Positions 9,103 to 17,361 are shown, counted from the first letter of the stretch. The stretch is 64,000 nucleotides of DNA from Candidatus Abyssobacteria bacterium SURF_5 (GCA_003598085.1 QZKU01000045.1:1-64000); one strand, 5' to 3'. The notes: generated by a model not told the origin, from the sequence alone. Translations and numbers: made by a program.

Positions 9103-9448
9103 TCGCACATCTCGACTCAGACGGTTGAACCCAAAACTCTGGGTTTTGCCGACCGAACGTGCGGTGCGTATCGAAAGCTGGGGGATTCTTGCCTGCTCGC
9201 GAAATAAGCAGGCGAATATCCTGCAGGGGAATTGCTGCCAAAATCCATCTAATGCCGGCGTCTTATGCTGGTATCCGTTCCAAAGCATATGCAGGCTCGC
9301 CCAAAATGGCGGCCTGATTTTTTTGTCTTTATTCCCGCCACCGCATTTATTGTGAAATGTTCGGCGCTGCCCATAACGACTTGCATTCGCTTCTCATCCC
9401 GTATATCATCTGAATGTGCAGGGAAATTGCTGGCTGAGAGATCCTGAA
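9103..9448. other. Non-coding stretch between carD-like and rluD genes
   Basis: 346 bases with no convincing gene. One clear hairpin is present: GCCTGCT (9191-9197), a 9-base loop and AGCAGGC (9207-9213). It is not followed by a T-tract, so I do not call it a terminator. Confidence 0.4.
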
Positions 9449-10411
9449 ATGTCTGAACAAGAACAAGTTCTATATGTTATGGCCGAAGATGCGGGCATGC
9501 GCCTGGATCAGTATCTGCCCTCCTGCCTCTCGCACCTCTCCCGCGCTCGCGCACAAGATCTGATTCTATCAGGCTGCGTCTTGGTCAATAAGCACCCGGC
9601 CAAACCCAGCCATAAAGTGCGGGAAGGGGAGATCATCACCGTTTCCATTAAACCCCCCGAACCGCCGGCGGTGCAGGCGGAGCGCATTCCACTTGACATC
9701 GTTTTCGAGGACGCGCACCTCATCATCGTGAACAAACCGGCTGGAATGATCGTGCATCCTGCCGCCGGAGCAAAATCTGGCACGTTAGTAAATGCACTTA
9801 TGGCCCATTCGCCCTTTCTCTCGCGAGCCGGCGGCGCCGATCGGCCCGGCATCATTCACCGGCTCGACAAAAACACATCCGGCCTTCTCATCGTGGCTAA
9901 GACCGACGCCGCACATCGACTCCTTGCCAAGCAGATCGGCGCGCGCGAAATCAAGCGGCAGTACCGCGCGCTCGTTTATGGAGAGTTCTCCGAATCGAGC
10001 GGAACCATCGACGCCCCCATCGGACGCAGCCCATCCGATCGAAAGAGAATGGCCGTTACCGGCACGGCGAGCCGGCATGCCCTGACTCATTTTGCCGTCA
10101 TCGAAAATTTCACCGCTCTCTCACATCTGCGGATTATACTCGCCACCGGAAGAACTCACCAGATTCGCGTTCATATGGCCTACATCGGCCATCCGGTCGT
10201 CGGAGACGCGGCCTATGGAACAAGGCCCAAGCGATTTCTTGAACAAATGGAACCCAACGTGATTGACGCAATCACGAATCTACGCCAGCACATGCTTCAT
10301 GCGGAAACGCTAGGCTTTCAACACCCGGTTACCGGTGAATCTTTGGAGTTCACCGCCCCGCTCCCGGACGAGTTTAGCCGCCTTCTTAAGCTCCTCAAAG
10401 CCAGTCATTGA
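9449..10411 (+). CDS. rluD: RluD-family 23S rRNA pseudouridine synthase
   Basis: 320 residues. An N-terminal S4 RNA-binding domain (about 15-75; RLDQYL...LSRARAQDLI) is followed by the RsuA/RluA catalytic domain with motif HRLDKNTSGLL, the catalytic Asp being about residue 140, then RQYRALVYG and GRTHQIRVHM. RluD-type enzymes convert uridines in 23S rRNA helix 69; RluC-like activity cannot be excluded from sequence alone. ATG 9449 gives the normal family N-terminus; a GTG at 9416 in the same frame adds 11 unrelated residues. It stands alone, followed by a repeat-bearing gap. Confidence 0.88.
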   Translation: MSEQEQVLYVMAEDAGMRLDQYLPSCLSHLSRARAQDLILSGCVLVNKHPAKPSHKVREGEIITVSIKPPEPPAVQAERIPLDIVFEDAHLIIVNKPAGMIVHPAAGAKSGTLVNALMAHSPFLSRAGGADRPGIIHRLDKNTSGLLIVAKTDAAHRLLAKQIGAREIKRQYRALVYGEFSESSGTIDAPIGRSPSDRKRMAVTGTASRHALTHFAVIENFTALSHLRIILATGRTHQIRVHMAYIGHPVVGDAAYGTRPKRFLEQMEPNVIDAITNLRQHMLHAETLGFQHPVTGESLEFTAPLPDEFSRLLKLLKASH

Positions 10412-10460
10412 TGCGTTACTTGGCAACGGTTTCAATCATTCCGTCATTGCATCCTAACCT

Positions 10461-10563
10461 GTAGGGGCGGGTTTCAAATCCGCCCCATACAACTATACCT
10501 GTTACCCATGTGGTGGCATACCTGTTGCCTGTGTCGCGCCATTTAACAACGCCGTGCCCCTAC
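10461..10563. repeat. Short palindromic element with GTAGGGGC terminal inverted repeats
   Basis: It begins GTAGGGGC (10461-10468) and ends GCCCCTAC (10556-10563), an exact inverted pair. The left part is itself a hairpin: GGGGCGG (10464-10470) and CCGCCCC (10480-10486). It belongs with the GTAGGGGCGG palindromes near 14290-14465 and 61174. It looks like a non-coding dispersed repeat (REP/MITE-like), not a terminator. Confidence 0.55.
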
Positions 10564-10623
10564 AATCGATGATGATTCGTGTCATTCGTCAAATTCGGGC
10601 AATTCGTGTTCCGACTATTTTGG

Positions 10624-10651
10624 TTGCGGCTTTGCCGCCTTGTGATACAAT
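10624..10651 (+). promoter_or_regulatory. Candidate promoter of the T2SF gene
   Basis: TTGCGG (10624-10629), 16-bp spacer, TACAAT (10646-10651). The -35 lies inside a small palindrome (TGCGGC / GCCGCC) that recurs at 43084-43099. Confidence 0.4.
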
Positions 10652-10696
10652 AGAAAAAGGCCATTGTAAACACGTTGATCATCGGTTGAGGTTCGC

Positions 10697-11737
10697 ATGA
10701 CTTCCACAAAAGACGCACCCGTCTCCAAAAAAACTCAACTTTTTGCGGGATCGGGACGGATCAAACTGAAATCGCTCGCCAATTTCTCGAAACAGGCAGC
10801 GATTTCCATCCGGGCCGGACTTACTTTGACCCGCGCGCTCCCGCTCCTTGCAAGGGAATCAAAGGACAGGCGCCTGAAAAACGCGATAAACGGAGTGCAG
10901 GCCGACATCATGCAGGGCTCAACCCTCCGTGAAGCGCTCCAGAGGCGGGCGTCCATGTTCCCCCCGATGTTCATTGAAATGGTCGGGGCCGGCGAGCGGT
11001 CGGGTCATCTGGAAGAGGTTTTCTCGCGCCTGGCAAGCTACTTTGACATGCGACTAAAACTCAGAAGAGCGGTCGTGCGAGCTTCGATTTATCCGGCAAT
11101 ACAACTAACAATGGCTTATGCCGTCCTTTGCCTGATACTGATCTTGTTCAGCTCCAGCAGGTGGGCAACCGCCATGACGATTGCCACATATACAGTTGCC
11201 AGCGCGGTTTGTCTCGGGGCCGCCTACTACTTCTTCGCGCGCACCCGCTTAGGTCGTGCCGTCTGGGACAGAGTGCTTCTTTCCCTGCCGCTGCTGCGTT
11301 CAATTACCCTCAAGCTGTGCATGGCCCGCTTCTCTCGCTCGCTCGCGATGCAGATCGAGAGCGCGATTCCAATGACCGAGGCGATCGAGCGAGCGGCGCT
11401 GGTGACCGGTAACGGCGCGGTCGCGGCCAGCCTGAGCAGGATTTCACTTCCGGTGCGGCAAGGGGCAAGCCTGGCGGAGGCCATCCAGTCATCACGCCTC
11501 GTCACCCCGATGGTCCGCGAGGTACTGACGATAGGGGAGGAGACCGGCAGCTTTACCGAATCGCTCGAACGAGTTGCCGGTATCTATGAGGAAGATTCGA
11601 TGGTCTTCCTCGAATCGATCCCGAAATTCATTGCGCCCATCGTCGCCATCATCGTCGGAATCGTTGTCGTCTATCTCTACTATCAGGTTTACTTCGTCCA
11701 CTACCTCAAACCGCTGCTCGAATCCGTGGGGATCTAA
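10697..11737 (+). CDS. Type II secretion / type IV pilus inner-membrane F protein (GspF/PilC family)
   Basis: 346 residues with two T2SF domains. The first is about 25-145 (FSKQAAISIRAGLTLTRALPLL, GSTLREALQ, MVGAGERSGHLEEVF). The second is about 205-325 (FSRSLAMQIESAIPMTEAI, GASLAEAIQ, LTIGEETGSFTESLERVA). Three membrane segments (about 133-155, 160-180, 315-340) match the family. F proteins are the platform at the base of type II secretion and type IV pilus machines. No other secretion or pilus gene is nearby, so this is an orphan here and may work with components encoded elsewhere. At 346 residues it is shorter than canonical GspF (about 400), lacking most of the N-terminal extension. Confidence 0.85.
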   Translation: MTSTKDAPVSKKTQLFAGSGRIKLKSLANFSKQAAISIRAGLTLTRALPLLARESKDRRLKNAINGVQADIMQGSTLREALQRRASMFPPMFIEMVGAGERSGHLEEVFSRLASYFDMRLKLRRAVVRASIYPAIQLTMAYAVLCLILILFSSSRWATAMTIATYTVASAVCLGAAYYFFARTRLGRAVWDRVLLSLPLLRSITLKLCMARFSRSLAMQIESAIPMTEAIERAALVTGNGAVAASLSRISLPVRQGASLAEAIQSSRLVTPMVREVLTIGEETGSFTESLERVAGIYEEDSMVFLESIPKFIAPIVAIIVGIVVVYLYYQVYFVHYLKPLLESVGI

Positions 11738-11799
11738 AACACGCGGGATTGAAGGGAAAACCGGCTATTTCCTCTCCGATTGAGTCTGCCTCCCGAACC

Positions 11800-12258
11800 T
11801 TATCCGCGAAGCTCCGACGTACAGTTCGGGCAACGCGTCGCTTTCAGCGAAATGGCAGAAAAGCAGAACGGACATTCTTTCGTCGTCGGTTGTGCGGGCG
11901 CAGCCGCTTCTTGGCGTTTCAAATTGTTGATGCCCTTGACCAAAAGAAAAACAGCGAATGCAACAATCAGAAAGCTGATGATCGAGTTGATAAAAAGGCC
12001 GTAATTGATCGTTACCGCCCCCGCCGCCTGCGCGTCTGCCAATGTCAGATAGGGGCCGCTCGTTTGCCCGTCCTTCAGCGCAACAAAAAAGTTGGAGAAA
12101 TCGACTCCCCCCATGAGCAGCCCTATCGGCGGCATGATCATGTCCGAAACTATGCTTTTGACAATCGACCCGAATGCGCCGCCGATAATAATGCCGACCG
12201 CCATATCGACAACGTTTCCGCGCACCGCAAATTCCCTGAACTCCTTCATCATCCCCAT
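11800..12258 (-). CDS. mscL: Large-conductance mechanosensitive channel with C-terminal zinc ribbon
   Basis: 152 residues, start ATG 12258 after GGGAGGA. The MscL core (about 1-115) has [25 protein letters not shown], the pore-lining TM1 and its amphipathic N-terminal helix, a periplasmic loop, and TM2 (about 85-107; [19 protein letters not shown]). It opens under membrane tension to release solutes on hypo-osmotic shock. After the usual cytoplasmic helix start there is a short zinc ribbon, CPFC(x12)CPNC (about 129-146), in place of the E. coli-type C-terminal helix. It converges on the T2SF gene with a 62-bp gap and diverges from leuD. Confidence 0.92.
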   Translation of the reverse strand: MGMMKEFREFAVRGNVVDMAVGIIIGGAFGSIVKSIVSDMIMPPIGLLMGGVDFSNFFVALKDGQTSGPYLTLADAQAAGAVTINYGLFINSIISFLIVAFAVFLLVKGINNLKRQEAAAPAQPTTKECPFCFSAISLKATRCPNCTSELRG

Positions 12259-12405
12259 TGCTTATCCTCCCGGTGACTCGGCACCCGTTAAACCGCATCA
12301 AATCGGCACAAACAGCCGCTGCGCTTCGAAATGCCGACTGCCCTTTACAGACATTCAATTCTAGTCCCGCCCCCTTAGCCCTGTCAACGTCATCGGTTCG
12401 CCCAG

Positions 12406-12434
12406 TTGAAAAATCCCGCAAATTCCGCTATAAT
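12406..12434 (+). promoter_or_regulatory. Sigma-70 promoter upstream of leuD
   Basis: TTGAAA (12406-12411), 17-bp spacer, TATAAT (12429-12434): near-consensus. It leaves a leader of roughly 90 bases before the leuD ATG. I see no leader-peptide attenuator or T-box. Confidence 0.65.
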
Positions 12435-12530
12435 CTGCAAAATTCATAAACGCCGAATTCTTCCGGGGATACAAAGACTATCTTGTTTCCCCGGAACTTT
12501 TCAAATGGCAAATACGCAGGGGCATGACCA

Positions 12531-13046
12531 ATGGCCATTAAGAATCTTTCGCGCGGCAAAGCCTGGAAGTACGGCGACAATATCGATACCGACGCCATTA
12601 TCCCGGCGCGGTACCTGACATCAAGCGACCCAAAATTTCTTGCCGAACACTGCATGGAAGATGCCGATACCGAATTCGTCAAGAAGGCGCAAGAGGGGGA
12701 CTTCATCGTTGCCGGACAGAATTTCGGCTGTGGGTCATCGCGTGAACATGCTCCGATCGCGATCAAGGCTGCCGGGATCTCGTGCGTAATCGCAAAAAGT
12801 TTCGCGCGCATCTTTTACCGGAACGCCTTCAACATGGGGCTGCCCATTCTCGAATGTCCCGAAGCGGTCGACGGCATCAGCAATGGCGACGAAATCGAGG
12901 TCGACTTGGGGAGCGGCCTTATCCGAAACAGAAAATCAGGAAAGGAATTCCACGCGCAGCCCATCCCTCCTTTCATGCGCGAACTGATCGACGCCGGCGG
13001 ATTAATCAATTACGCAAAAAGAAAGGTGAAGAAAACATCAAAGTGA
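12531..13046 (+). CDS. leuD: 3-isopropylmalate dehydratase small subunit (LeuD)
   Basis: 171 residues, the length of the short archaeal/HACN-type small subunits rather than the ~200-residue E. coli form. Motifs: [16 protein letters not shown] near the N-terminus, [11 protein letters not shown] (about residue 65) and [15 protein letters not shown]. With LeuC it isomerises 2-isopropylmalate to 3-isopropylmalate; the short form can also serve in 2-methylmalate or homoaconitate pathways. No large subunit is in this window. leuB follows 48 bases later on the same strand, so the two are probably cotranscribed from the promoter at 12406-12434. Confidence 0.9.
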   Translation: MAIKNLSRGKAWKYGDNIDTDAIIPARYLTSSDPKFLAEHCMEDADTEFVKKAQEGDFIVAGQNFGCGSSREHAPIAIKAAGISCVIAKSFARIFYRNAFNMGLPILECPEAVDGISNGDEIEVDLGSGLIRNRKSGKEFHAQPIPPFMRELIDAGGLINYAKRKVKKTSK

Positions 13047-13094
13047 ATAAGGGGGATTTCCTCAGGCTGAAAATCCTCGTATTTGGGGTTCGAC

Positions 13095-14150
13095 ATGTAC
13101 AAAATCGCTGTTATTGCCGGTGATGGCACCGGCCCGGAGGTTGTCGCCGAAGGACTCAAGGTCCTCGGTGCCGCCGCAAAGAAATTCGGGTTTCAGTACG
13201 AAACGACCGCCTTCAGTTTCGGCGGAGAAAACTATCTCAAAACCGGAGAGACGCTTCCGCCGGGCGCCGTAGACGAATTGCGCCGGTTCAACGCCATCTT
13301 CCTCGGCGCCATCGGACATCCGCAGGTCAAACCCGGAATCCTCGAGCAGAATATCCTGCTTAACCTCCGATTCTCGCTCGACCAGTACATCAACCTGCGC
13401 CCGGTCAAGCTGTTCCCGGGAGTCCAATCGATTCTCAAGGGGAAAGGACCCGAGCATATCGACTTCGTCGTCGTCCGGGAGAACACCGAAGGCTTGTACG
13501 CAGGCGCGGGCGGCTTTCTGCGAAAGGGGACACCGGATGAGGTGGCCATCCAGGAATCCATCAACACGCGGCGCGGCGTCGAACGCTGCATCCGCTACGC
13601 CTTCGAGTTCTGTCGCAAGCGCGACAAGAGAAAAAAGCTCACCCTGTGCGGAAAAACCAACGTGCTGACCTACGCGTTCGACCTGTGGGAACGCACCTTT
13701 AAAGAAGTGGCTCTCGAATATCCCGACATCCAGACCGATTACGCCCACGTCGATGCCATCTGCATGTGGATGGTCAAGAACCCGGAGTGGTTCGACGTGA
13801 TTGTCACCGACAACATGTTCGGCGATATCATTACCGATCTCGGCGCCATGATCCAGGGCGGTATGGGCGTCGCCGCCGGCGGCAACATCAATCCGCAGGG
13901 GACCTCCATGTTCGAACCCATCGGCGGATCCGCCCCGAAATACACCGGCAAAGGCGTGATCAATCCTATTGCCGCCATCTGCGCCTGTCAGATGATGCTC
14001 GATTTTCTTGGCGAACCCGCTGCCGCCAAAAAGATTGAGGAGGCGGTCATCCATACGATCACGACCAAAATGAAAAGCCTGAACGCTGGCGAAATGGGAT
14101 ACTCCACCAGCCAAATCGGCGACTTGGTGGCCGAATTTGTGGTAAAATAG
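13095..14150 (+). CDS. leuB: 3-isopropylmalate dehydrogenase (LeuB family)
   Basis: 351 residues from ATG 13095; a TTG four codons upstream is less likely. It is an isocitrate/isopropylmalate dehydrogenase family member: [17 protein letters not shown] at the N-terminus, the substrate loop [35 protein letters not shown], catalytic K/Y region, and [37 protein letters not shown] with the metal-binding Asp residues. [16 protein letters not shown] is the NAD-binding loop. It oxidatively decarboxylates 3-isopropylmalate to 2-oxoisocaproate in leucine synthesis. IPMDH and tartrate-type substrates are hard to separate by eye, but the leuD neighbour supports LeuB. Confidence 0.87.
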   Translation: MYKIAVIAGDGTGPEVVAEGLKVLGAAAKKFGFQYETTAFSFGGENYLKTGETLPPGAVDELRRFNAIFLGAIGHPQVKPGILEQNILLNLRFSLDQYINLRPVKLFPGVQSILKGKGPEHIDFVVVRENTEGLYAGAGGFLRKGTPDEVAIQESINTRRGVERCIRYAFEFCRKRDKRKKLTLCGKTNVLTYAFDLWERTFKEVALEYPDIQTDYAHVDAICMWMVKNPEWFDVIVTDNMFGDIITDLGAMIQGGMGVAAGGNINPQGTSMFEPIGGSAPKYTGKGVINPIAAICACQMMLDFLGEPAAAKKIEEAVIHTITTKMKSLNAGEMGYSTSQIGDLVAEFVVK

Positions 14151-14188
14151 GAACAATTGGATTCGGTATCAGGCAGGGCAGGCAGGGA

Positions 14189-14209
14189 CGCCCCGCCGCC
14201 TGCGGGGCG
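14189..14209. repeat. GC-rich hairpin after leuB
   Basis: CGCCCCGC (14189-14196), 5-base loop, GCGGGGCG (14202-14209), a perfect 8-bp stem 39 bases after the leuB stop. No T-tract follows. It is probably another dispersed palindrome, possibly also a 3'-end stabiliser. Confidence 0.45.
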
Positions 14210-14258
14210 GTTCCGTTCAGAATATTCTGCGCTGAGGTTTACGGAAACATAACATGGT

Positions 14259-14436
14259 GTTGCAGAGGATGGTGTAGAAATCAATCGCCGTAGGGGCGGC
14301 CGCGCCGCACCTGAATTCTCAGAAATTCCGTAGGGGCGGCCCCATGTGGCCGCCCGCGAAAGATATGTCTCACGAGCTTTCGTAAGGTGCCATATGAAAC
14401 AACAAGCGTTGCAGAGGATAGTGTGAAGATCATTTC
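14259..14436 (+). repeat. Repeat unit: GTTGCAGAGGAT block plus GTAGGGGCGGCC palindromes (copies 1 and 2)
   Basis: GTTGCAGAGGATGGTGTA lies at 14259-14276. It is followed by a partial palindrome CCGTAGGGGCGGCC (14288-14301) and a full one with stem GGGCGGCC (14334-14341) / GGCCGCCC (14348-14355). The second block, ACAACAAGCGTTGCAGAGGA, begins at 14399. The pattern of palindrome, spacer and GTTGCAGAGGAT block then repeats at 14437-14532. Confidence 0.6.
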
Positions 14437-14532
14437 CCGTAGGGGCGGCCCCATGTGGCTGCCCGCAGAGGATTCCCTCTTACACGGGTTTGCGCAAACA
14501 CAACAAGCGTTGCAGAGGATGGTGTAAAGTTT
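14437..14532 (+). repeat. Third repeat copy, abutting the asd start codon
   Basis: CCGTAGGGGCGGCC (14437-14450) with stem GGGCGGCC (14443-14450) / GGCTGCCC (14457-14464), then a variable spacer, then the block ending CAACAAGCGTTGCAGAGGAT (14501-14520). The ATG of asd lies 12 bases further, so the repeat supplies the leader and the only purine-rich candidate ribosome binding site (AGAGGAT) of asd. Confidence 0.6.
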
Positions 14533-15540
14533 ATGTCACGTGGATACAAAATCGCAATCGTGGGAGCAACCGGCGCGGTCGGCGAAGAAATGCGCCGCAT
14601 CGTCGAACAAAGAAATTTTCCGGTGGCCGATTTGAGGCTGCTTGCCTCCAGTCGCTCCGTCGGTAAACAACTCGATTTCAAAGGCGAGAAGATCAAGGTC
14701 GAGGAACTCACCCCCGCCCATCTCGACGGAACCGAGATAATCCTCTCTTCGCCCGGCGCCACCGTGAGCAAGCAGTACGTGCCCGAGGCAATCAAGCGCG
14801 GTTGCGTCGTCGTCGATAACACCAGCGCTTTCCGCATGGAGCCCGACGTCCCGCTCGTTGTGCCCGAGGTCAACCCGCACGCCATCAAGCGGCACAAGGG
14901 CGTGATCGCAAACCCGAATTGCTCCACGATTCAAATGGTGGTCGTCCTGAAACCGCTGCACGACGCCGCCAAAATCAAGCGCGTCGTCGTTTCCACCTAT
15001 CAGGCGGTTTCCGGCACCGGCATGAAAGCCATTATCGAGCTGCGCGAGCAAACCAAGGCGCTGATGAACGGCGGCAAATACCCGCCGAAAGTGTATCCTC
15101 ACCAGATCGCGTTCAACGTGCTCCCGCACATCGACGTGTTCCTCGAAAACGGATATACCAAAGAAGAAATCAAAATGGTCAACGAGACCAAAAAGATCAT
15201 GGAGGACGATTCCATAAAAGTTTCGGCCACAACCGTGCGCGTGCCCGTTTATCGCGGACATTCCGAATCGGTCAACCTCGAATTCGCCGCCGAGATAACA
15301 CCCGAACAGGCGCGAAAAATACTTGCGAAGGCGCCCGGCGTGACAGTGGTCGACGACCCCTCAAAGGCGCTCTACCCGCTCGCCATCAACTGCGACGGCC
15401 GCGACGATACCTTCGTCGGGCGTATCCGCCGCGACGACACCATCCCGCACGGCCTCAACATGTGGATCGTCTCCGACAACCTGCGTAAAGGCGCCGCCCT
15501 TAACGCGGTCCAGATTGCAGAAAAGCTGATCGGCTCCTGA
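14533..15540 (+). CDS. asd: Aspartate-semialdehyde dehydrogenase
   Basis: 335 residues from ATG 14533; the open frame extends upstream into repeats and is ignored. N-terminal NADP motif KIAIVGATGAVGEEM, catalytic cysteine in NPNCSTIQM (about C130) and catalytic histidine in RVPVYRGHSES (about H243). It reduces beta-aspartyl phosphate to aspartate semialdehyde, the branch point to lysine/diaminopimelate, threonine and methionine. It follows leuD-leuB on the same strand, but 382 bases of repeats intervene, so the operon link is uncertain. A strong terminator follows immediately. Confidence 0.93.
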   Translation: MSRGYKIAIVGATGAVGEEMRRIVEQRNFPVADLRLLASSRSVGKQLDFKGEKIKVEELTPAHLDGTEIILSSPGATVSKQYVPEAIKRGCVVVDNTSAFRMEPDVPLVVPEVNPHAIKRHKGVIANPNCSTIQMVVVLKPLHDAAKIKRVVVSTYQAVSGTGMKAIIELREQTKALMNGGKYPPKVYPHQIAFNVLPHIDVFLENGYTKEEIKMVNETKKIMEDDSIKVSATTVRVPVYRGHSESVNLEFAAEITPEQARKILAKAPGVTVVDDPSKALYPLAINCDGRDDTFVGRIRRDDTIPHGLNMWIVSDNLRKGAALNAVQIAEKLIGS

Positions 15541-15555
15541 TCCCTCCGATTTCCC

Positions 15556-15590
15556 GCCGCGGCAGGTTCTCCCTGCCGCGGCTTCTTTTT
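15556..15590 (+). terminator. Rho-independent terminator after asd
   Basis: GCCGCGGCAGG (15556-15566), loop TTCTC, CCTGCCGCGGC (15572-15582), then TTCTTTTT. A perfect 11-bp stem with a T-tract, 15 bases after the asd stop. Confidence 0.92.
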
Positions 15591-15620
15591 CCACACATAT
15601 CTTCCACAACATGAACAGGT

Positions 15621-15649
15621 TTGACTTACCGAAATTGATGGGATAAAAT
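15621..15649 (+). promoter_or_regulatory. Sigma-70 promoter of the sulfatase-like gene
   Basis: TTGACT (15621-15626), 17-bp spacer, TAAAAT (15644-15649). The start codon is at 15657, where transcription should begin, so the message is probably leaderless; there is also no Shine-Dalgarno sequence. Confidence 0.65.
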
Positions 15650-15656
15650 CTGCGGA

Positions 15657-16691
15657 ATGAAAAAGCATTTGATAATATTTGCCGCTGTTTTCGCCGTCAC
15701 AATCGCCGCGCCCATATTATTCTGGCGCTCCAAAAAACCGAATATTGTTCTCATCTGCATCGATACCCTCCGCGCCGATCATTTCACGGCCGAGCACATG
15801 CCGTTGACCTACCAATGGGCAAAGGAAAACGCTGCAATATATAATGCCGCGTATTCCAATTCGACCTGGACGCTTCCCAGCCACGTATCCATGTTTTCCG
15901 GCCTCTTGCCGTCTGAACATAAAGTCGCGAACCAGGGCGATAAGGTTGCGCCCACCTTTGATCTCTTGCCGGAAACGCTGCAGAAAAAAGGATACACAAC
16001 AGCCGGTTTCGTTGAAAACCTGTGGTTGTCTGCGCCCTTCGGCTTTAGCAGGGGGTTTCACGAGTACATTTACAATGCTGCTCCGCAATCGGCATTCGCA
16101 AATGCCGAAAAGTTTCTCGAATCAGCCAAAACGCCCTATTTCATCTTTATAAATACCATGACGGTTCATGAGTGGTGGGCTACTCTGCGAAGTTATCCGA
16201 TAACCGATGAAGGCTTTGTCGCCGCCGTCGATAATCCGGCAAGCGGGTCTCTTTACGCCGAAGCCGTCAGCGCATCCGACAAACAGGTTTTCCAGTTCAT
16301 TGCCGCCGTCCTCAAGCATGACCCTGAAACGCGGATCATTCTCACGTCCGACCACGGCGAAGGTCTCGGAGAATCCGAGTACGGCTATGTCTCAAAGGGT
16401 CATCATACATATCCCGTTCCATCGCAAACTCGCGTTCCGTTGATTATTTCCGGCAAACCCCGGACCGAAGGAGCGCTTTTCGACTTGCGAAGCCTCAAGT
16501 CCCTCATAATTGGCGAGCCATTTCCGGCCGGCGCCATCGTGTCCGAAATCAATTACAAAGACATCCATTACACAGCCACAATCTCAGAACGTCAGTATGC
16601 AATCAAGGAGTCCGATGCCAAGCCGTCAAACGCTGACGACATTCCCCCCGACATCGCCGCCCAATTAAAAACCCTGGGATATCTGAATTAA
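15657..16691 (+). CDS. Membrane-anchored sulfatase-like hydrolase (alkaline phosphatase superfamily)
   Basis: 344 residues. One N-terminal membrane anchor (about 5-23) is followed by an extracytoplasmic sulfatase-fold domain. Metal-binding motifs are visible: NIVLICIDTLRADHF (Asp about 36) and ILTSDHGEGLGE with a later GHHTYPVPSQTRVPLII. The position of the formylglycine Cys/Ser in true sulfatases (C/S-x-P-S-R) reads TLPSH (about 72-76), so there is no formylglycine precursor and the nucleophile is probably Thr. That fits phospho- or phosphoglycerol-transfer type members rather than an active arylsulfatase. It is shorter than most (usually 450+), lacking much of the C-terminal subdomain. It stands alone between a terminator and the island. 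Confidence 0.75.
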   Translation: MKKHLIIFAAVFAVTIAAPILFWRSKKPNIVLICIDTLRADHFTAEHMPLTYQWAKENAAIYNAAYSNSTWTLPSHVSMFSGLLPSEHKVANQGDKVAPTFDLLPETLQKKGYTTAGFVENLWLSAPFGFSRGFHEYIYNAAPQSAFANAEKFLESAKTPYFIFINTMTVHEWWATLRSYPITDEGFVAAVDNPASGSLYAEAVSASDKQVFQFIAAVLKHDPETRIILTSDHGEGLGESEYGYVSKGHHTYPVPSQTRVPLIISGKPRTEGALFDLRSLKSLIIGEPFPAGAIVSEINYKDIHYTATISERQYAIKESDAKPSNADDIPPDIAAQLKTLGYLN

Positions 16692-16787
16692 GAATCTTCC
16701 GCGACTCTTGTCTGAAATAATTCTTTTGGTCTTGGACAGTGCTCAATCAAAGTGAAAACTGTTGGCGGATACTGAAAATTTCATTAA

Positions 16788-16885
16788 ACCGCAAAGGCGC
16801 AGAGGCCGCAAAGACAGGATAAAAGGAGGATTCAAAAGGTCTTGTTGTGCATTGTCTTTCTCTGCGCTCTTCGCGTCTCAGCGGT
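16788..16885. repeat. 98-bp inverted-repeat element (MITE-like)
   Basis: The left end ACCGCAAAGGCGCAGAGG starts at 16788. The right end, read on the minus strand, is ACCGCTGAGACGCGAAGAGC, ending at 16885. The two arms are imperfect inverted repeats of about 25-30 bases enclosing a short A-rich centre. No coding capacity. It looks like a non-autonomous dispersed element. Confidence 0.5.
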
Positions 16886-17011
16886 GAAAAAAAGCTTTAT
16901 AAAAACAGCCTAAAACCAGTCACTCCAATCGGCTCTGCAAGATATGGGTTTTCGAGAATCAAAAAACCGTATCAGATATTGGACAGCAGTGTTTTTTCAA
17001 TCCAAAGCATG

Positions 17012-17050
17012 TCCCGGACCTTGCCCCGGGATCGAAAATCCAAAATCCAA
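17012..17050. repeat. CCCGG palindrome plus AAAATCCAAAATCC repeat
   Basis: TCCCGG (17012-17017) pairs with CCGGGA (17026-17031), followed by two AAAATCC units just outside the island's left repeat. The same combination, or parts of it, recurs at 25165-25185, 30911-30943 and 43041-43081. Confidence 0.45.
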
Positions 17051-17104
17051 AATAAAAAAGAGCGCCCGACTGGACTCGAACCAGCGACACGCGGTTTAGG
17101 AAAC
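17051..17104 (-). repeat. Left attachment site: tRNA-Arg 3' fragment
   Basis: Identical over 54 bases to 24823-24876. Bases 17062-17104 are the last 43 bases of the tRNA-Arg (whole anticodon loop, variable loop, T arm, acceptor 3' strand). The match ends at 17105. The fragment lacks the D arm and 5' acceptor strand, so it is not a functional tRNA. Confidence 0.9.
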
Positions 17105-17130
17105 GAGACCGTTAAAAACGGCTGATGTGC

Positions 17131-17178
17131 AAACGGCTCGGAGGCTTATAAATAAAGGCTTCTGGGCCGTTTCTTTTT
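17131..17178 (+). terminator. Terminator at the island's left end
   Basis: AAACGGCTCGGAGGC (17131-17145) and GCTTCTGGGCCGTTT (17158-17172) pair along all 15 positions if G-U is allowed, followed by TTTCTTTTT (17170-17178). It would block plus-strand transcription entering from the flank, or from the island's other end when circular. Confidence 0.75.
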
Positions 17179-17216
17179 GGTTTGCGTCGTGTCGTGTCGG
17201 CTCGTGTCGGCGTTTT

Positions 17217-17252
17217 AAGCACACTCACAAGCACACTGGCATGCACACTACT
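17217..17252 (+). repeat. Three tandem 12-bp repeats inside the left end
   Basis: AAGCACACTCAC, AAGCACACTGGC and ATGCACACTACT begin at 17217, 17229 and 17241, exactly 12 bases apart, 113 bases inside the left attachment repeat. Two further units in the same orientation lie inside the right end (24738-24761). Candidate recombinase arm-binding sites. Confidence 0.65.
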
Positions 17253-17361
17253 GGACACATTTTGCAGTTGATTATGGGGTTGATCCATGATAGATTATTT
17301 CTTGTAGTGCTCGGTTCATCAAGCTCCATACATCTGACCAGAAGGGAGAAATCTACTCGGC

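Noticed and set aside
9191-9213. Terminator after the CarD-family gene
   Set aside because: Good 7-bp stem but no following T-tract; it lies 88 bases past the stop codon.
10461-10563. Riboswitch or small RNA gene between rluD and the T2SF gene
   Set aside because: The structure is explained by a palindromic repeat shared with other gaps; no known riboswitch core seen.
12435-12530. Leucine leader peptide or T-box before leuD
   Set aside because: No run of Leu codons, no specifier-loop or antiterminator-like structure visible in the ~90-base leader.
17041-17125. Plus-strand open frame reading ...RPTGLEPATRGLG... across the left repeat, and its partner near 24830-24940
   Set aside because: This is the familiar false peptide produced by translating the reverse of a tRNA T-arm and acceptor; it reflects the tRNA, not a protein.
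17217-17252. CRISPR array
   Set aside because: Units are 12 bp, directly adjacent, with no spacers, and no cas gene is present.
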